Assembly (NCBI RefSeq): GCF_030544485.1
Contig: NZ_CP130610.1
Span: 558,001-622,000, forward strand
DNA length: 64,000 bases
Origin: Halomonas sp. HAL1
GTDB lineage: Bacteria > Pseudomonadota > Gammaproteobacteria > Pseudomonadales > Halomonadaceae
Direction of reading: 5' to 3'
The notes below the pieces were generated by a model that worked only from the letters and a program-made list of their open reading frames with translations, searched no databases and was not told the origin of the DNA. Of this stretch, positions 49,172-59,597 are shown piece after piece. Each line of letters starts with the position of its first letter. Within the stretch, counting starts at the first letter, position 1. The translations under genes were made by a program, and so were the position numbers.

Positions 49172-50352
49172 GGAGTTACTTCCAGGGTTTCCAGGCGACC
49201 ATTGTTGGCCTGGACATGAATGGTGCTGCCTTCAGTGACCGGGCGAACGGTAATGCCCGAGCTGTGCACGCGAGTGCGTCCTACAATATTGCCTTCACGA
49301 GCGTCAATCAGGTGAAGATAACCGTCAAAATCGCCCACGACCAAGCGGCCATCGGCAAAGGCGGGCGCGGTCAACCAGCGGTCTTGCAGGTCGTCATTAC
49401 GCCAGATTTCACGGCCACTGTTAGCATCTAACGCGACTACTTGGCTGTTATCGGTAACCACAAACAGTAAATCGCCGACCAGGATGGGCGTATGGCGGCT
49501 AGACAGGTTTGCTTCCCAGAGTAGATCGCCTTGGGTGGCTTCAAGCGCCACAACGCGGCCATTGTAGCTGGTCACGAACAGGCGGCCATCGGGGCTGATG
49601 ATCGGCTGGCCGGAAAGATCAACCAGACGCTCAACTTCGCTACGCCCCTGCGGCGTGGCAATCTGCATATCCCATAGCGGTTGGCCACTGCGGTTATCCA
49701 GCGTGGCGAGACGGCCATTGGCCAGGCCGACAAAACTAACCGGGTCAATCACCATCGGCGTGCCTGTGCCGCGCAGGGTGAGTGAAGGTTGCGAACTGGT
49801 GTATACCCAGCGCTCTTGGCCGCTGGCGCGATCCAAGGCTGTCACGCGGCCATCGACACTTTGCACGACTAGCAGTTGCTGATTGGCCTGAGGCGCGGCA
49901 AGCACTTCACTAGAGACCCGTGAACGCCAGCTTTCGCTGCCATCATTTTGGTCCAGCGCAATGACCTCGCCGTTACCGGTCGCCAGATAAACCTGACCGG
50001 CAATCGCCGTTAACGCGCTGGAGATGGTGGTATCGAGATCGATTTCCCACTCAACATCGCCACTGTTGGCATTCATGGCCATCACCACCCCTTCGACGTC
50101 GGCGGCAAACACAGTATCGCCTTCACGGGCAGGTGCAATGGGGTAGCGAGCGTGGCCTAAGCCATCGCCTACGGTACGCTTCCATTGGGTGTTTAGCGAG
50201 GAGGTCTCGTCGAAGCTACGCAGCTCTTTGGGCGTAAAAGCGGGTTCGCCTTTGCTGGCGCAACCGGCCAGCAGTGCCAGCGTCAGTGCACCCACACTTA
50301 CTCGTGCCAGCTGTTTGGAAATGCCCCGATTAATTACAGTGCTCATAGTCAT
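49168..50352 (-). CDS. bamB: Outer-membrane assembly lipoprotein BamB
   Basis: A 394-residue beta-propeller lipoprotein of the BAM complex, which folds outer-membrane proteins. Lipobox LLAGC with C31. Repeated PQQ-like blades with W-or Y-containing [14 protein letters not shown] segments, e.g. [16 protein letters not shown] and [35 protein letters not shown]. Position between yfgM and der is typical of gammaproteobacteria. It overlaps yfgM and der by four bases each. Confidence 0.96.
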   Translation of the reverse strand: MTMSTVINRGISKQLARVSVGALTLALLAGCASKGEPAFTPKELRSFDETSSLNTQWKRTVGDGLGHARYPIAPAREGDTVFAADVEGVVMAMNANSGDVEWEIDLDTTISSALTAIAGQVYLATGNGEVIALDQNDGSESWRSRVSSEVLAAPQANQQLLVVQSVDGRVTALDRASGQERWVYTSSQPSLTLRGTGTPMVIDPVSFVGLANGRLATLDNRSGQPLWDMQIATPQGRSEVERLVDLSGQPIISPDGRLFVTSYNGRVVALEATQGDLLWEANLSSRHTPILVGDLLFVVTDNSQVVALDANSGREIWRNDDLQDRWLTAPAFADGRLVVGDFDGYLHLIDAREGNIVGRTRVHSSGITVRPVTEGSTIHVQANNGRLETLEVTP

Positions 50353-51005
50353 TGTGTCGCCTCCTCAGCGCCGAGATCGTCAAGCTTGAACTGCACGCCG
50401 TAAAGCGGCTGGTCTTGGGTTTGTGACACTTCCATCGCGGTCTCCCAGGCATCACGGGCCGCGTCAGTGTCGCCTTGAGCAGCAAAGGCATCGCCCCGCA
50501 CATTCGCCCGTTGGGCTGCCAGGGCGTCGCTGATCGGCTCGTCCAGCAGTGCATGTGCCTGAGTGGGGTTGCCATCGGCAAGCTCTACACGTGCTAAGCG
50601 CAGCCATGCCAGGCTCTGCACGTAACGGCGAGATGATTCGGCAGCACTTTCAAGCGCGGTACGCGCACCTTCAAGGTCGCCTTGCTGCACCGCTAAGCGA
50701 GCATCAAGCAGTAGGGCGAGTTCAGCATAGAGCGTGTCGCCATGCTCGTCGGTCAGTTCGACGACCATTTCACGCGCGCTTGCCAGTTGGTCGTCTTCAA
50801 GCTCGTTACCAGCGGTCATATTGACCAACTGCTGGTAACGCATGGAAGCGGCTTCTGACTGACCTTGCTGATAGTTCTGCCAAGCATTCCAGCCGAATAC
50901 CCCCGCCGCCGCCAGGACAGCGCCTGCAATCAACGACATGCCGTTCTCTTTCCACCAGCGCTTTACCGCGTCTAGCTGCTCTTCTTCGCTTCTCAGCTCC
51001 ACCAC
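50349..51005 (-). CDS. yfgM: YfgM-family membrane protein
   Basis: A 218-residue protein: cytosolic N terminus VVELRSEEEQLDAVKRWWKENG, one membrane helix (SLIAGAVLAAAGVFGWNAWQ), then a periplasmic TPR-like domain of about 180 residues (TPR_21). YfgM acts with the chaperone PpiD at the Sec translocon and may regulate stress. The start is the GTG at 51005, placed seven bases after AGGAG; the frame is open further upstream but the extension is not protein-like. Confidence 0.9.
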   Translation of the reverse strand: MVELRSEEEQLDAVKRWWKENGMSLIAGAVLAAAGVFGWNAWQNYQQGQSEAASMRYQQLVNMTAGNELEDDQLASAREMVVELTDEHGDTLYAELALLLDARLAVQQGDLEGARTALESAAESSRRYVQSLAWLRLARVELADGNPTQAHALLDEPISDALAAQRANVRGDAFAAQGDTDAARDAWETAMEVSQTQDQPLYGVQFKLDDLGAEEATQ

Positions 51006-51106
51006 GGGCGGGCTCCTATTTCTCAATGTTCGTAGGCACAAACAGTAGGCAAAAACAGTCGTATGTAGCAGGCACGGCGCCTGCAGGGGTTACGCGAGAC
51101 GTGGGC

Positions 51107-52408
51107 TTAAGCGCCAGGGGCTAATAGCTCACGCAGCGTAGACCCTAGTTGGGCTAACGGCACACGCTGCTGTTCGCGGTCATCGCGTAAAAACTTGAGC
51201 GTTGCCGACTGCTGTGCAATCTCATCTTCGCCGAGCAGGATCGCCATGGAGGCGGTACTCTTATCGGCTTTTTTGATCCGGCTTTTAAAACTGCCGCCCC
51301 CGCAGTGAAGTTGCAGTTGCAGTTCAGGCAGTTCACCGCGCAAATTCTCAGCCAGCGTGATCGCCGCCGTGGTAGCGTTATCGTCCATCGGGAGCACATA
51401 CACATCGCAGCCGCCGAGCGCACCCTGAGGAATCAGTTCCAGGGTGTCGAGCAGCAGAATCAGCCGCTCAATGCCCATGGCAAAGCCGACAGCAGGCGTA
51501 GGTTTGCCGCCCAATTGCTCGACCAAGCCGTCGTAGCGGCCGCCTGCGCAAACAGTACCTTGGCTGCCCAGTGCGGTAGTAGTCCACTCGAACACGGTGC
51601 GGCAGTAGTAGTCGAGCCCACGCACTAGGCGGGGATTGATCACATAATCTATACCTGCCGCTTCAAGCATCTTGGTGAGCTGCTCGAAGTGTTCGCGGGA
51701 TTCCACGTCCAAGTGATCCATCAACTGCGGCGCGGCATCCAGCATTTCGGCCATGGCCGGATTTTTGGAGTCAAGAATGCGCAGCGGGTTGCTGGTTAGG
51801 CGGCGTTTGGAGTCTTCATCAAGCACATCATGGTGCTGTTCAAAATAGGCTACCAGCGTGTCGCGATAGGCCGCACGCGCCTCAGATGAGCCCAACGAAT
51901 TCAGCTCAAGGGTAACGTGCTCCATTAGCCCCAGCTCTTTCCAAAGTCGCGCCGAAAGCAGAATCACCTCAGCGTCGATATCCGGGCCATCAAAACCGAA
52001 GGCCTCGACACCAATTTGGTGAAACTGGCGATAGCGGCCCTTTTGCGGGCGCTCGTAACGGAACATGGGACCCTGATACCACAACCGCTGGGTTTGGTTA
52101 TACAGCAGGCCGTGTTCCATTGCCGCACGCACGCAGCTGGCGGTGCCTTCAGGGCGCAGCGTCAAACTTTCGCTGTTGCGATCGTCGAAGGTGTACATCT
52201 CTTTTTCGACAATATCGGTCACTTCGCCAATAGAGCGCGCAAACAGCGCGGTTTGCTCAACAATCGGCGTGCGAATTTCGTTGAAGCCGTAGCGCAGCAT
52301 GAGCTGGCGTACTTTGGCTTCAAAAAATTGCCAGCGCGGGCTGTCGCTGGGCAATAAGTCGTTCATACCACGGATGGCTTGAATCTTTTTAACGGCGGAC
52401 TTGCTCAA
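51107..52408 (-). CDS. hisS: Histidyl-tRNA synthetase HisS
   Basis: A 433-residue class II synthetase. Motif 2 is in [17 protein letters not shown] and [25 protein letters not shown]; the histidine-specific loop [15 protein letters not shown] is present, and the GFAMGIERL motif 3 closes the active site. C-terminal anticodon domain follows. Charges tRNA-His in the cytosol. Normal length. Confidence 0.98.
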   Translation of the reverse strand: MSKSAVKKIQAIRGMNDLLPSDSPRWQFFEAKVRQLMLRYGFNEIRTPIVEQTALFARSIGEVTDIVEKEMYTFDDRNSESLTLRPEGTASCVRAAMEHGLLYNQTQRLWYQGPMFRYERPQKGRYRQFHQIGVEAFGFDGPDIDAEVILLSARLWKELGLMEHVTLELNSLGSSEARAAYRDTLVAYFEQHHDVLDEDSKRRLTSNPLRILDSKNPAMAEMLDAAPQLMDHLDVESREHFEQLTKMLEAAGIDYVINPRLVRGLDYYCRTVFEWTTTALGSQGTVCAGGRYDGLVEQLGGKPTPAVGFAMGIERLILLLDTLELIPQGALGGCDVYVLPMDDNATTAAITLAENLRGELPELQLQLHCGGGSFKSRIKKADKSTASMAILLGEDEIAQQSATLKFLRDDREQQRVPLAQLGSTLRELLAPGA

Positions 52409-52469
52409 TGAAAACTCCTTATTCTGCCAGTTAGCGCTGGTTGCCCAGGCTGGCAGCTAGCCCCAGCGA

Positions 52470-53597
52470 TTAAACGCTGCGGGCAATCATAGCGTCTTGC
52501 TGCTGCTGTTTTTCGCGCACTTTCTCGCGAATCAGCTGCTCCAGGTCGTCGACCAAGTGGTCGTTACGTAGCTTGCTGGCCGGTTTTCCATCGATATAGA
52601 CCAGGTTGGCGGGGCTACCGCCGGTCAGGCCAATATCGGTCTCTTTGGCTTCGCCGGGGCCGTTGACCACGCAGCCAATTACCGAGACGTTTAGCGGCGT
52701 CATCACATCTTCTAACCGCTCTTCGAGCTGGTTCATGGTGCTGATGACGTCGAAATTCTGGCGTGAGCAGCTGGGGCAGGCAATAAAGTTAATCCCTTTA
52801 GAGCGCAGCTTGAGGCTTCGCAGCATATCGAAGCCGACTTTAATCTCTTCCACCGGATCAGCGGCCAGCGATACACGGATCGTGTCGCCGATCCCGTCCA
52901 TCAGTAGCATGCCCAGGCCAATCGATGATTTCACCGTGCCTGAGCGCAGCCCACCGGCTTCGGTAATGCCCAGGTGCAGCGGCTGTTCAATGCGCACGGC
53001 AAGGTCGCGGTAGGCGGCGACCGCCATAAACACGTCTGAGGCTTTTACGCTGACCTTGAATTCTTGGAAATCGAGGCGATCAAGGTAGTCGATATGGCGC
53101 ATGGCGGATTCCACCAGCGCGGCAGGCGTTGGCTCGCCGTATTTCTTTTGCAGGTCTTTTTCAAGCGAGCCCGCGTTGACGCCGATGCGAATCGGAATCC
53201 CATTGTCACGGGCCGCACTTACCACCGCGCGCACGCGGTCTTCGCGGCCGATGTTGCCTGGGTTGATGCGCAGGCAGTCGACGCCTAACTCGGCAACGCG
53301 CAGGGCAATTTTGTAATCAAAATGGATGTCGGCAACCAGCGGGACATTGACCAGCTTTTTGATCTGGCCAAAGGTTTCGGCGGCGTCCATATCTGGCACG
53401 GAGACGCGCACGATATCGGCACCGGCTTTTTCCAGCTGCTGAATTTGCGCTACGGTCGCGGCCACATCCAGAGTGTTGGTGTTGGTCATGCTTTGTACGG
53501 CAATGGGCGCATCACCGCCCACGGCTACATTTCCAACCTGAATCTGACGGGAATGGCGGCGTTTTATCGGAGAAGGGGCGTGCATAGGACGGGTCAC
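52470..53597 (-). CDS. ispG: 4-hydroxy-3-methylbut-2-enyl diphosphate synthase IspG
   Basis: A 375-residue [4Fe-4S] enzyme of the MEP isoprenoid pathway. The cluster cysteines are in [13 protein letters not shown] and [17 protein letters not shown]. The TIM-barrel part starts with [29 protein letters not shown]. It overlaps rodZ by four bases and precedes hisS by about 60 bases. Confidence 0.98.
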   Translation of the reverse strand: MTRPMHAPSPIKRRHSRQIQVGNVAVGGDAPIAVQSMTNTNTLDVAATVAQIQQLEKAGADIVRVSVPDMDAAETFGQIKKLVNVPLVADIHFDYKIALRVAELGVDCLRINPGNIGREDRVRAVVSAARDNGIPIRIGVNAGSLEKDLQKKYGEPTPAALVESAMRHIDYLDRLDFQEFKVSVKASDVFMAVAAYRDLAVRIEQPLHLGITEAGGLRSGTVKSSIGLGMLLMDGIGDTIRVSLAADPVEEIKVGFDMLRSLKLRSKGINFIACPSCSRQNFDVISTMNQLEERLEDVMTPLNVSVIGCVVNGPGEAKETDIGLTGGSPANLVYIDGKPASKLRNDHLVDDLEQLIREKVREKQQQQDAMIARSV

Positions 53598-54652
53598 TCT
53601 CCCAAGGTGAATCGGGCAACATTGTTGGCGCCTGCGCGGGCGGGAAGATCAACTTCCTCGCCTTGGTAGCGCAGTTCAACGCCGGTGGCATTACCCACGG
53701 TTAAACGAAAAGGGGGTTCACCTTCGACGCTTGTCGAGGTGCCGGGCGTTTGTAGACCAACGAAAACGCGCTGGTTGGTGGCATCAAAAATTTCAGTCCA
53801 CGACTGCTCGTTAAACGTCAGCTCAAGCACATTGGCATTGGTAGCTGGCTCTGCAGCGGCGGTTTGCTCGCTGTCAGCGCCATTCTGCTCAGTACTGCTT
53901 TCTTCACTACTCGTCTCTTCGCTATCAGTTTCTGCAGTAGTGCTGAGTTCATCATTTTCATTGGCAGCGCTATTGTCGCTATCCTGCAGTGGCTCATCTA
54001 GCCCAGCAATGGCGTCAGCGTCATCTTGCGCGCTGGGGGCTTGGTCTTGTGAAACTGTAGGTGTAACGCGAGCAGCATCGCTTTGCAGCGACGCGCTTTC
54101 GTCGCCACTGGTAAAGCTCGAATCAGAGCTCTCTTCTGCGTCAGCTGGTTCACCTGCTGGCTCTGCAGAGCCGGGAGCGGTCTCTTCCGTGGAAGTGGAG
54201 CCAAAGCCCGGCGGCTCGTTGCCGCCTCGGCTTTGCCACCACATCACGGTCACGGCGATAAGGCCGACGATCACTAACAGGGTAACCAGCTTAAATAGCC
54301 AAGCGCCAACGCGGGAGGGCGGCCTGGCGGTAGAGACAGGCGTCACTTTGCGTTCGGTGTCGGTACCGCCACTGCGGGCTTGATACGCCTCAAGCACCAG
54401 CCGGTCATCCATTCCCAGGTATCTGGCGTAAGAGCGCAGATAGCCGCGCCGATAAGCGGCGACGGGTATCTCTTGATAATCATCTTGCTCAAGCCCTTCC
54501 ACCACGGCGGGGCGCAGATTTAGCGCTCGGGCCGCATCGGTGAGTGGAATGCCGAGCTGCTCGCGTTGGCGAGCAAGCAGTTCGCCAGGCGAAGCGCTAC
54601 CAGTAGTGTTAGGACTATCGATAATGTTTTCTTGTGACTGTGTATCGCTCAT
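53594..54652 (-). CDS. rodZ: Cell-shape protein RodZ
   Basis: A 352-residue bitopic protein. N-terminal HTH_25 domain ([27 protein letters not shown] to [13 protein letters not shown]), a basic stretch, one membrane helix at about 115-138 ([20 protein letters not shown]), then a periplasmic linker of about 130 residues very rich in Ser, Glu, Asp and Thr, and a C-terminal DUF4115 domain. RodZ links MreB to the cell wall machinery. The acidic linker is longer and more charged than in E. coli, as expected of a halophile. Confidence 0.94.
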   Translation of the reverse strand: MSDTQSQENIIDSPNTTGSASPGELLARQREQLGIPLTDAARALNLRPAVVEGLEQDDYQEIPVAAYRRGYLRSYARYLGMDDRLVLEAYQARSGGTDTERKVTPVSTARPPSRVGAWLFKLVTLLVIVGLIAVTVMWWQSRGGNEPPGFGSTSTEETAPGSAEPAGEPADAEESSDSSFTSGDESASLQSDAARVTPTVSQDQAPSAQDDADAIAGLDEPLQDSDNSAANENDELSTTAETDSEETSSEESSTEQNGADSEQTAAAEPATNANVLELTFNEQSWTEIFDATNQRVFVGLQTPGTSTSVEGEPPFRLTVGNATGVELRYQGEEVDLPARAGANNVARFTLGE

Positions 54653-54699
54653 GGCTGAGCATCCTTCATTAAATAAGCGGTGATCAGGGCGTCAATCAG

Positions 54700-55434
54700 T
54701 CAGTCGTTGCCTAGCAAGCGCTGGTATTCGGCGGCAACATCATGCTCGCCGCGTGCGTGGGCGATATCAACCGCCATTCTTAGCGCTGCTTGGTCGGGCT
54801 CGGCGAGCTGTAAATAGGTTTGCAGCGGCGCCCAGGCCTGAGTGTAATGGCCCTGCGAATATTCGAGTTCAGCTAACATTAAATAGCCGCGTGCATTACG
54901 CGGATCAATACTCTGCGCGCGCTCCAACCGAGCGCGCGCTTTATCAAATTCTTCCAGTGCCAGATAACACTGCCCTAAATTAGTAAATAGCTGGGCACGG
55001 TTGGCGTACTGGGCATCCTCGGATGCGGTCTCTAACTGTTCGCAGGCAGCGTTGAAATTGCCCTGCCCGTATAAAAACGCCGCATAGTTGTTGCGGGCGC
55101 GTGTGTAATCCGGCTCAGCATTAACCGCCTGTTGAAAATAGTCGTTGGCAAGCGCGCTCTCGCCCTGGCGTTGGTAAACCAGCGCTAGTGCTTGCAATGC
55201 TTCTGCATGGCGTGGGGCAATCTCTAATGCCCGGTCCAGTGCATTGAGTGCGCGAGGAAGATTGTTACGTTCCAGGTAAGCAACGCCTAATTGGGTATAG
55301 GCGTCTGCCGCCGCTGGGTTGGCCTGAGATGTCTGGGTACTGGACGAAGCACAGCCGACTAGCCACAGGCTGCCGATAAGAACGGCTAGCATGGGCACCC
55401 GTGATGGGTGTAGGCGCCTGCGGTGAGCGATCAT
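54700..55434 (-). CDS. pilF: Type IV pilus assembly lipoprotein PilF/PilW
   Basis: A 244-residue TPR lipoprotein that helps the secretin PilQ assemble in the outer membrane. Lipobox LVGC near residue 30 after a signal region (PMLAVLIGSLWLVGC). Six TPR motifs follow, e.g. DAYTQLGVAYLERNNLPRAL, AEALQALALVYQRQGESALA. The start at 55434 follows GAGGA; a longer frame to 55464 lacks a site. Its place between rlmN and rodZ is the family norm. Other pilus genes must lie elsewhere. Confidence 0.93.
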   Translation of the reverse strand: MIAHRRRLHPSRVPMLAVLIGSLWLVGCASSSTQTSQANPAAADAYTQLGVAYLERNNLPRALNALDRALEIAPRHAEALQALALVYQRQGESALANDYFQQAVNAEPDYTRARNNYAAFLYGQGNFNAACEQLETASEDAQYANRAQLFTNLGQCYLALEEFDKARARLERAQSIDPRNARGYLMLAELEYSQGHYTQAWAPLQTYLQLAEPDQAALRMAVDIAHARGEHDVAAEYQRLLGND

Positions 55435-55541
55435 GTAAATCCTCTTGTGGTGAACGTCCAACAACTAACCTGATGCTACATAAAAACCGTGACCATCAAA
55501 GCGCCGTGCTAGGCGGAAGTCAAGATAAGCCCTGTTTACGT

Positions 55542-56741
55542 TTAGTCAGCATCAAGCTGTACCGACTGAATATAGCGTTCGCTGCGTTTGGTGCGGTCTT
55601 TCACGCGACCAACGAGTTGGCCACAGGCGGCGTCGATATCTTCACCGCGGGTCGTTCTGACCGTGGCGTTGTAATTCAAATCGTACAACCACTGCTGAAA
55701 ACGCATGACTTGGTTGCGCGATGGCTTTTCGTACCCTGAGTTGGGGAACGGATTAAAGGGAATCAGATTGATCTTACACGGCAGCTCTTTAAGCAGTGCC
55801 GCGAGCTGCTCAGCGTGTTCCTGCTGATCGTTGATGTCTTTGATCAGCGTATATTCGATCGTGACCTGACGATTGTCCGGGCACTTGGCAAGGTAGCGAT
55901 GGCACGCATCCAGCAGCGCACGAATATTATATTTGCGGTTGATGGGCACCAGCGTATTACGCAACTCATCATTGGAGGCGTGCAGCGAAATCGCTAAGCT
56001 GACATCCATTTCATCGCCGAGCTTGTCGATCATCGGTACCACACCGGAAGTCGACAGCGTCACGCGGCGTTTGGATAAGCCATAGCCGTTGTCGTCAAGC
56101 ATCAGCTTCATGGCGGGCACGACGTTATCAAAGTTAAGCAGGGGCTCGCCCATGCCCATCATTACCACGTTGGTGACTGGGCGGTTGGCCGTATCGCGAC
56201 GCGGGCCAACGCTACGCTGGGCGACCCATACCTGGCCGATAATTTCAGCGGCGGTTAAATTGCGCTGAAATCCCTGTTTGCCGGTCGAGCAAAAACTGCA
56301 ATCCAGCGAACAGCCCACCTGGGAGGAGACACACAGCGTACGGCGTTTACCGTTTTCGGCCGGGATCAACACCGTTTCGACGTAGCTGCCATCTTCTACC
56401 TCAAGCACCCACTTACGCGTGCCGTCGCTAGAGGTGCCTTCGTAGATCACCGCTGGGCCACGAATTTCAGCTACCCGCGCCAGTTTTTCACGCAGTGGCT
56501 TGGAGAGATTCGTCATGGCAGCAAAGTCATCACTGCCTTCCTGGTGAATCCACTTCATCAGCTGCGCAGCACGGAATTTCTTTTCGCCAATCGACAGAAA
56601 GAAGTCTTCCATCTGCTCGCGGGACATGCCAAGCAGGTTGTGACGTTCAGGCGTCGCTTTGGCAGCAGGCGTGCTGGCGGCGTCTGAGCTATCAGCGTCA
56701 GTACGGGGGGCGGGCGTATGTTGGGCTACAGTGGTGGTCAT
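55542..56741 (-). CDS. rlmN: rRNA/tRNA adenine-C2 methyltransferase RlmN
   Basis: A 399-residue radical SAM enzyme that methylates A2503 of 23S rRNA and A37 of some tRNAs. The cluster cysteines are C144, C148, C151 (CSLDCSFC). [14 protein letters not shown] and the C-terminal [16 protein letters not shown] lie in order. The catalytic cysteine is in the [13 protein letters not shown] segment. An N-terminal tail of about 35 residues ([15 protein letters not shown]) is disordered-looking and longer than in E. coli (384). Confidence 0.96.
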   Translation of the reverse strand: MTTTVAQHTPAPRTDADSSDAASTPAAKATPERHNLLGMSREQMEDFFLSIGEKKFRAAQLMKWIHQEGSDDFAAMTNLSKPLREKLARVAEIRGPAVIYEGTSSDGTRKWVLEVEDGSYVETVLIPAENGKRRTLCVSSQVGCSLDCSFCSTGKQGFQRNLTAAEIIGQVWVAQRSVGPRRDTANRPVTNVVMMGMGEPLLNFDNVVPAMKLMLDDNGYGLSKRRVTLSTSGVVPMIDKLGDEMDVSLAISLHASNDELRNTLVPINRKYNIRALLDACHRYLAKCPDNRQVTIEYTLIKDINDQQEHAEQLAALLKELPCKINLIPFNPFPNSGYEKPSRNQVMRFQQWLYDLNYNATVRTTRGEDIDAACGQLVGRVKDRTKRSERYIQSVQLDAD

Positions 56742-56830
56742 GGCGGTCAGCGTTTTAGAAAGGGGCGGGGGCGAGGCCCCCGCAAAATGGCCGGCAACGG
56801 AAGTAGATGCGGCGGCGCTACCTGAAAGGC

Positions 56831-57271
56831 TTAGCGCGGGCAGATTTCGTCGTTGCCAAAGAAGTAGCTAATTTCGCGCTCAGCGCTTTCCGGAGAATCA
56901 GAACCATGGACAGCGTTCGCATCGATTGTTTCCGCAAAATCAGCGCGAATAGTGCCTGGTGCTGCTTCTTTCGGGTTAGTTGCGCCCATCAGATCACGGT
57001 TTTTAGCGATGGCGCCTTCACCTTCAAGCACTTGTACAACGACCGGGCCAGAGGTCATGAAACCGACCAGATCTTTAAAGAAAGGACGCTCTTTGTGCTC
57101 TGCGTAGAAACCGCCAGCCTTCTCTTCAGAGAGGTGAACCATCTTCGCGGCAACAACGTTCAGGCCGGCTTTTTCAAAGCGGGCGATGATCTCACCGATC
57201 GCATTTTTAGCAACGGCATCAGGCTTGATGATAGAAAGAGTGCGTTCAGTAGCCATGTAAATGGTCTCCAT
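56831..57271 (-). CDS. ndk: Nucleoside diphosphate kinase Ndk
   Basis: A 146-residue enzyme that transfers phosphate among nucleotides through a histidine. Landmarks: [47 protein letters not shown], and the active-site [16 protein letters not shown]. Normal length. In pseudomonads it follows the isc operon, as here. Upstream lies a GC hairpin at 57293. Confidence 0.98.
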   Translation of the reverse strand: METIYMATERTLSIIKPDAVAKNAIGEIIARFEKAGLNVVAAKMVHLSEEKAGGFYAEHKERPFFKDLVGFMTSGPVVVQVLEGEGAIAKNRDLMGATNPKEAAPGTIRADFAETIDANAVHGSDSPESAEREISYFFGNDEICPR

Positions 57272-57292
57272 AAATGGGGGCTAAGCAAAATT

Positions 57293-57316
57293 GCCGCCCC
57301 AGAAAGCCGGGGCGGC
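57293..57316 (-). terminator. GC-rich hairpin between iscA and ndk
   Basis: GCCGCCCC and GGGGCGGC form an 8-bp stem around an eight-base loop. On the minus strand it is followed by AATTTTG, so it may end the isc transcript, or attenuate it, before ndk. Confidence 0.55.
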
Positions 57317-57468
57317 CTAGAAAATAATTCGGCTAATAGCATTTCAGCAGCTAGCGTTTCACAAGCGTACGGGAGTACCCGGCGGCCTGATGTTAGGTAT
57401 TCAGGGGCGCGATTATAACGCTTAAGCCGGGGGATGAATACCGGTGATGAGAGCTGTCCGCGCAAAGG

Positions 57469-57795
57469 CTAAACAGTAAAGCTTTCGCCGCAACCGCATT
57501 CGTCTTTGACGTTAGGGTTGTTGAAGCGGAAAAAGCGGTTTAAACCTTCGCTGACATAATCCACTTCGCTACCGTTGAGCATCTCGACCGCATCGGGCGC
57601 CACATAGACACTGGCGCCGTGCTCTTGAAAATGGACTTCTTCTTCGCTAACGGTGTCGGCGAAATCGAGTACGTAGCTGTAGCCGGAGCAACCGCTTGGC
57701 TTGACCGAAACGCGTAGGCCTAGGCCTTGTCCGCGCTCATCAAGCACATGACGAATCTGTTGTGCGGCAGCCGGGGTAATGTTGAGTGTTGCCAT
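57469..57795 (-). CDS. iscA: Iron-sulfur assembly protein IscA
   Basis: A 108-residue A-type carrier. The three conserved cysteines are C36 (SGCSGYSYVL), C100 and C102 (DECGCGESF). It carries iron or [4Fe-4S] to target proteins. The length and the EGLNRFFRFNNPNVKDECGCGESF ending match IscA rather than ErpA or SufA. It follows iscS by 30 bases; the usual iscU between them is missing, as are hscBA and fdx after it. Confidence 0.95.
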   Translation of the reverse strand: MATLNITPAAAQQIRHVLDERGQGLGLRVSVKPSGCSGYSYVLDFADTVSEEEVHFQEHGASVYVAPDAVEMLNGSEVDYVSEGLNRFFRFNNPNVKDECGCGESFTV

Positions 57796-57825
57796 GAGGC
57801 GTTCTCCTTAAAAATAGTCAGCCGC

Positions 57826-58992
57826 TTAACCGGGCGGTGTACGTAAACCGCTCACCGCGTGGCGTATGAGCGTTAGCGCATGATCGATTTCTGCTTCGGT
57901 AGTAAAACGCCCGAAGCTAAAGCGCAGCGACGAGAGCGCCAGCGAGCGGGGCGTGCCGATGCCAAGCAGTACATAAGAAGGGTCAACGCTTGCCGAGTTG
58001 CACGCGGAGCCAGTAGAGACCGCTACATCGCGCAGCGCCATCAGTAATGACTCACCGTCGACGCCTTCAAACGCCAGGTTGAGAATGTTGGGAACCGCAT
58101 TATCTAGTGGTGTGTTAGCAAAAACACCTTCAACGCCTTCAAGTCCGCGCAAAAAACGCTGCTGCAAACGGCTAATGTGAGCGTTGTCGTCATCGTACTG
58201 CTGCTGCATCAGCGCGAAAGCTTCGCCCATGCCAGCAATTTGGTGCGTCGGTAGCGTGCCGGAACGCATGCCGCGTTCGTGACCGCCGCCATGGATCAAT
58301 GCCTCTACGCGAATGTCTGGGTGGCGCTTCACATATAGCGCGCCGACGCCTTTGGGGCCGTAGGTCTTGTGCCCAGAGAGCGACATCAGGTCAATCTGCT
58401 GGGCCATTACGTCTAAGGGGATGCGACCTACCGCCTGGGCGGCATCGGTATGAAAGACCGCACCAAACTCATGAGCAATGGCTGCCAAGGCGGCAATATC
58501 GTTGATGCTGCCCAGCTCATTATTAACCGCCATGAGTGAGACCAGTGCAGTATCGTCGCGCATGGCTTCGCGCAGCTTTTCAGGCTGAATACAGCCATCC
58601 CGCCCAGGCGTGAGCCACGTCACCTCAAACCCCTCTTTTTCCAATGCATGGGCCGTGTCTACGATGGCTTTATGCTCAATCGTCGAGGTCACCAAGTGTA
58701 GGCCGCGCTCGCGGTTAGCGCGCATAAAGCCGATCAGCGCCAGGTTGTCCGCTTCGGTGGCACCGCTGGTCCAGACAATTTCTCGTGGGTCGGCGCCAAT
58801 CGCGTCGGCCACTTGGCGGCGGGCCTGCTCAACCACCTGTTCTGCCTGCCAACCTAACATATGGCTGCGCGAAGCCGGGTTGGCGAATAGCTGGTCAACC
58901 GTTAGGTAGCGCTGCATAACCTCAACCACGCGGGCATCCGCCGGCGCGGTGGCGGCGTAATCCAGGTAAATGGGCAGCGTGGGTGTGGTCAT
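57826..58992 (-). CDS. iscS: Cysteine desulfurase IscS
   Basis: A 388-residue PLP enzyme that takes sulfur from cysteine for Fe-S clusters and thio-tRNA. The PLP lysine is K209 (SLSGHKTYGPKGVGALYV), H107 lies in TIEHKAIVDTA, and the active cysteine is C331 in STGSACNSASVDPSY, all aligned with E. coli IscS (404). The loop and C-terminal FSFGRFTTEAEID identify IscS rather than SufS. Between iscR and iscA. In this locus it has no IscU partner. Confidence 0.96.
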   Translation of the reverse strand: MTTPTLPIYLDYAATAPADARVVEVMQRYLTVDQLFANPASRSHMLGWQAEQVVEQARRQVADAIGADPREIVWTSGATEADNLALIGFMRANRERGLHLVTSTIEHKAIVDTAHALEKEGFEVTWLTPGRDGCIQPEKLREAMRDDTALVSLMAVNNELGSINDIAALAAIAHEFGAVFHTDAAQAVGRIPLDVMAQQIDLMSLSGHKTYGPKGVGALYVKRHPDIRVEALIHGGGHERGMRSGTLPTHQIAGMGEAFALMQQQYDDDNAHISRLQQRFLRGLEGVEGVFANTPLDNAVPNILNLAFEGVDGESLLMALRDVAVSTGSACNSASVDPSYVLLGIGTPRSLALSSLRFSFGRFTTEAEIDHALTLIRHAVSGLRTPPG

Positions 58993-59043
58993 CGTTACGT
59001 TCCGGCGGTTGATCGGTCAGGGTAATTGGGTATGTGTCTTGGG

Positions 59044-59511
59044 TCAGGGTGAGGAGGCGAGAATCCCTGCCTCGGCACGCTGTTTCTGTCGTGTCGCAAT
59101 ACGTATGACATCAGGACGCAACATCAGTTGTGCCAGCGTCATGTCGTCAAGAAAGTGACGTATCTGAACAGAAAGCTCGCACCACAAATGGTGCGTTAGG
59201 CAGGTGTCGCCCTGCTGGCAGTCGGAAAGCCCTTGGCAGCGGGTGGCATCAACGCTTTCATTCACTGCGTCAATCACCTTGGAAACGCTAATCTCTTCCG
59301 CAGGTTGTGACAGCAGATACCCGCCACCTGGGCCGCGTACGCTGTTGACCAAGCCTGCACGGCGCAGGCGAGCAAAAAGCTGCTCTAAATAGGAGAGCGA
59401 TATCTCTTGGCGCTGGGAGATATCGCTTAGGCTGGTCGGGCCGTTGTGGGCATGCAAGGCTAAATCGAGCATGGCGGTAACGGCGTAACGGCCTTTGGTG
59501 GTCAAGCGCAT
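59044..59511 (-). CDS. iscR: Iron-sulfur cluster regulator IscR
   Basis: A 155-residue Rrf2-family regulator. The winged helix ([19 protein letters not shown] to [22 protein letters not shown]) is followed by the [2Fe-2S] ligands C92, C98, C104 and H107, the exact E. coli spacing. With cluster it represses the isc operon; without it, it activates suf and others. An IscR type 1-like site lies over its own promoter. It follows cysE, with 78 bases between. Confidence 0.97.
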   Translation of the reverse strand: MRLTTKGRYAVTAMLDLALHAHNGPTSLSDISQRQEISLSYLEQLFARLRRAGLVNSVRGPGGGYLLSQPAEEISVSKVIDAVNESVDATRCQGLSDCQQGDTCLTHHLWCELSVQIRHFLDDMTLAQLMLRPDVIRIATRQKQRAEAGILASSP

Positions 59512-59563
59512 GGCAAGCCCCTCGACGCTGAACGCTCAGCGCACTGACGGCAAATGTGTTGCC

Positions 59564-59593
59564 ATTATGGGAAAACCTGAGTGCTTTGGTCAA
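59564..59593 (-). promoter_or_regulatory. Probable iscR promoter
   Basis: On the minus strand TTGACC (59593-59588), 18 bases, CATAAT (59569-59564). The -35 sits inside the IscR-like site and overlaps the end of cysE. Confidence 0.55.
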
Positions 59594-59597
59594 CCAT
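59573..59597 (-). promoter_or_regulatory. Candidate type 1 IscR binding site
   Basis: The 25-base minus-strand site from 59597 to 59573 matches the E. coli type 1 consensus (ATASYYGACTRWWWYAGTCRRSTAT) at about 20 of 25 positions, counted by eye. It covers the -35 element of iscR, where holo-IscR would repress. Confidence 0.6.

Noticed and set aside
53685..54383. Long open frame (about 230 codons) on the plus strand
   Set aside because: It is the antisense of the acidic, Ser-rich linker of rodZ; the repetitive codon composition leaves the opposite frame open. No start signal or family match.
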